The notes under the pieces: model-generated
Database searches by the model: none
The model's input: the letters and a program-made list of their open reading frames with translations, nothing else
Told to the model about the DNA's origin: nothing
Program-made: the position numbers and the translations under genes
Shown here: positions 5,663 to 7,406 of the stretch, piece after piece
Layout: the number at the start of each line of letters is the position of its first letter
Numbering within the stretch: the first letter of the stretch is position 1
Source of the DNA: Chloroflexota bacterium
Lineage (GTDB): Bacteria; Chloroflexota; Anaerolineae; Anaerolineales; Anaerolineaceae
Assembly (NCBI GenBank): GCA_029265085.1
Contig: JAJUJY010000189.1
Span: 1-7,406, forward strand
Length of the DNA: 7,406 nucleotides
Reading direction: 5' to 3'

Positions 5663-6583
5663 TTAGCGTGGTAAAGACATGAACCCTTTACAGCGCGGAT
5701 CTTCTTCCGGGGTGGGGTAAAGGCAGACCAGCCCCCAGCCGTTATCAAACCGCGCAATCATTAACGAGAGCGTGGATTCCGTCCCGTATGGATACCCAAT
5801 GCCATATTTTTGCAGGTCCTGGCGGGTCCACTGCAGCTGGTATTTGGGTGTGGCATATCCCAAAAAATCACCAACATCTTTGTGGAGCAGTGGTTTCGGC
5901 AGCAAATCCGCAGACCCGGCATTAATCCCGGATTGCAACAGCACGTCCATCCGGCGTACAACGGTCCGCCCGCCAGCCGGAATTAACGAGGTAGCTCCCA
6001 ACCCAATCGCGGCAATTGCAAATAAAAGCGGCAGCCAAATCCGGCTGGGATGGAAGAAATTTAACTGTCCGCGGAAGCTCAATTGTTTTTCAATCGCCCA
6101 ACGGAACAATCCCATCGGAATCAATAGTGCGCCGGCAAAGGGAAAAAACAGAAATACCGCCACAATCCCTTGCGCTGCAAACACATTGCCCGCCTGCCCT
6201 ACTGCGACCACCGAACTGCCAATCACAAAAGATACGATCAAAGCCAGCACAGCGCCCACCGAAGCAGAAATCAGCGCCCCAATTACCCCTCCGCGCGGCA
6301 GGGCATTGATCCAGCCAAGCAGCGCACCGACCAAAGCGCATAACACCATGTTCAAAAAAGGGCCAAGCGGCGGCTGGTAGAAAGGATATCCAGGCAGGAA
6401 CACACGGTTAATATAGGAAGACACCACCCCAAACAAAAATCCGATGACGGCTCCAAACAACAAACCAAAAACACGGCGATACGTTTGATCAGACATAACA
6501 GCCCCCGCGGCTAAAAAAATAAAAAGGAAAATGATCGTGATGATCAATCCCATTTTACCCGACTCACTGGAAAAATCCCCCAT
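5663..6583 (-). CDS. Six-helix membrane protein with a C-terminal extracytoplasmic domain
   Basis: A 306-residue protein of unknown function. Hydrophobic segments lie at about 12-30, 36-57, 75-93, 97-121, 137-160 and 182-202. Positive charges cluster in the loops at 31-40 (with Arg36, Arg37), near 97 and at 161-181 (RWAIEKQLSFRGQLNFFHPS), so the positive-inside rule puts both ends outside. Residues 203-306 form a soluble domain with Cys287 and Cys298, which could form a disulfide, and the segment ARFDNGWGLVCLYPTPEEDP (277-296). Neither the ATG at 6583 nor the one at residue 11 (6553) has a good ribosome-binding site, so the start is uncertain by ten residues. It ends 7 bases before the frameshifted gene and lies about 90 bases after the terminator of the gene to its right, so it probably starts a two-gene unit. 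I do not recognise a family. Confidence 0.82.
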   Translation of the reverse strand: MGDFSSESGKMGLIITIIFLFIFLAAGAVMSDQTYRRVFGLLFGAVIGFLFGVVSSYINRVFLPGYPFYQPPLGPFLNMVLCALVGALLGWINALPRGGVIGALISASVGAVLALIVSFVIGSSVVAVGQAGNVFAAQGIVAVFLFFPFAGALLIPMGLFRWAIEKQLSFRGQLNFFHPSRIWLPLLFAIAAIGLGATSLIPAGGRTVVRRMDVLLQSGINAGSADLLPKPLLHKDVGDFLGYATPKYQLQWTRQDLQKYGIGYPYGTESTLSLMIARFDNGWGLVCLYPTPEEDPRCKGFMSLPR

Positions 6584-6673
6584 TCTATCGGGTAGGATTG
6601 GATTGGATAGTTTGGGAGGAATTGATAATCACCGGAGGTCAAATAGATACGAAGAAAGAAGGCACCCTTGGCC

Positions 6674-6715
6674 AAAAAACAACTGGCGTCCAGGCAGGCC
6701 ATGAACGCCAGTTGT
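6674..6715 (-). terminator. Terminator of the gene at the right edge
   Basis: ACAACTGGCGT (6679-6689) and ACGCCAGTTGT (6705-6715) form a perfect 11-bp stem with a 15-base loop. In the minus direction the stem runs into TTTTTT, formed by A6674-A6679 on the plus strand. It lies about 43 bases past the stop of the right-edge gene and separates it from the membrane protein gene. Confidence 0.93.
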
Positions 6716-6758
6716 CTCAATTTAATGAATCAAAATGTTAAAATCCGGCACCAGAATC

Positions 6759-7406
6759 TCAGGGCATTAAACCAGCCACTTCCAGCGCCAGTGAGCCGTC
6801 ACCCGGGCCGCCGATCATATAGATCATCCCATCCTTGACCCAGACCAGCATGGATTGAATGCTCCCATTTCCGGTATCATTCCAGCGGATCAGTTTACCC
6901 TCTACGCCGTCCACCCCAACGGCATCATAGGTTGCATCCTCAACCGTGACATGATTCACCAGTGTGGTCGTCCAATCCTCAGAATTTGCATATTCGCGCT
7001 CCTCATCCGCGTTCATGCCCATAAATTGCAGAGCACTTTCTGCCAGGGGCAGTAAATCGACCGGTTTTGAGGTAGAAATTTCCGGGCTGGGTGCCTGGAT
7101 GAAGATCAAGCAATCGGAACGGCTGCTCTGCCGTTGACCTTCGAGCGGAGGACATACATCCAGGCTGGCCGCGGCGCTGTTCCCCATCTGAACCGTGATC
7201 TCAGTCCCATCGATGTCTTCCGGTAAGACCAGTTCGCTTCCAGCGGCTTCCACCACCGCCTGAGCTTGCTCACGATTTACCACTATCTGGAAGGCAAACC
7301 CCGGCTGGACGGTAAGATCGTCCACGCTGACCTGCGGCAGCCGCACGGTATAACCGGCGGTATCGTTTAGTTCGGCAGGCCAGACAGTCTTAACTTCGTC
7401 TGCTGG
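6759..7406 (-). CDS. 3' part of a probably exported protein, gene runs off the right edge
   Basis: The frame is open from the window edge to TGA at 6761-6759, giving 215 visible residues. A GTG at 7346-7344 is an internal valine in my reading, because the 20 codons before it (ending ELNDTAGYT) read on as normal protein; the true start lies outside. The visible part is acidic and rich in beta-forming residues, has no membrane helix, and holds two cysteines (85 and 99 counted from the edge) that could pair. The end, with LIRWNDTGNG, then MLVWVKDGMIYMIGG and a short helix EVAGLMP, resembles the C-terminal domain of DUF4367/MucB-RseB-like proteins found on anti-sigma factors and lipoproteins. That is a resemblance by eye only. 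A strong terminator closes it downstream. Confidence 0.8.
   Translation of the reverse strand, partial: PADEVKTVWPAELNDTAGYTVRLPQVSVDDLTVQPGFAFQIVVNREQAQAVVEAAGSELVLPEDIDGTEITVQMGNSAAASLDVCPPLEGQRQSSRSDCLIFIQAPSPEISTSKPVDLLPLAESALQFMGMNADEEREYANSEDWTTTLVNHVTVEDATYDAVGVDGVEGKLIRWNDTGNGSIQSMLVWVKDGMIYMIGGPGDGSLALEVAGLMP

Noticed and set aside
5264..5682. Plus-strand open frames over the broken gene.
   Set aside because: Their sequence is not protein-like, while the minus frames join into a coherent product.
5772..6380. Plus-strand open frame of about 200 codons opposite the membrane protein.
   Set aside because: It mirrors the hydrophobic codons of the real gene and has no supporting start signal.
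6595..6608. Short GGATT-based repeat upstream of the membrane protein gene.
   Set aside because: Under three units, imperfect, and without a partner sequence; it looks like chance.
1..7406. CRISPR array, tRNA gene, insertion sequence or attachment site.
   Set aside because: No regularly spaced repeats, cloverleaf-like sequence, transposase motif or flanking direct repeats were seen.

Overview
The window reads as a bacterial chromosome segment with mid GC content, clear GGAGG-type Shine-Dalgarno sites, simple rho-independent terminators and little phage or transposon material. A type V (archaeal-type) fructose-1,6-bisphosphate aldolase/phosphatase, a small RRM protein with a Gly/Arg tail, a glutaredoxin-CcdA membrane fusion and a membrane-anchor-less slipin together suggest a Chloroflexota (Anaerolineae-like) organism. 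That placement is an inference from gene content; no marker gene is present to prove it.

Layout. Positions 1-136 are a GC-rich segment of unresolved nature with several possible hairpins. A plus-strand slipin (137-814) ends in a strong terminator (820-850). Facing it is a minus-strand block: the glutaredoxin-CcdA fusion (888-2306), a class I methyltransferase (2511-3161) and the RRM protein (3302-3619), each apparently with its own start signals. A 416-base non-coding region (3620-4035) separates the RRM gene from the divergent aldolase/phosphatase gene (4036-5184). It holds a minus-strand terminator inside the presumed RRM leader, an AT-rich promoter-like centre and a compact multi-hairpin leader directly before the aldolase/phosphatase start. 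To the right lies a second minus-strand block: the 3' part of an extracytoplasmic-looking protein (6759 to the edge) closed by a terminator (6674-6715), then a six-helix membrane protein (5663-6583), then, 7 bases later, a coding sequence broken by three frameshifts (5179-5655). The stop codon of this broken gene and that of the aldolase/phosphatase share a TCATGA palindrome.

Function. The genes do not form one pathway. The aldolase/phosphatase gives a one-way gluconeogenic step from triose phosphates to fructose 6-phosphate. The glutaredoxin-CcdA fusion probably moves reducing power across the membrane to extracytoplasmic thiols. The RRM protein is probably an RNA chaperone-like or cold-type RNA-binding protein. 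The best candidates for something undescribed are regulatory or structural: the two structured leaders between RRM and aldolase/phosphatase, the extra cysteine pair in the fusion protein, and the unrecognised frameshifted gene.
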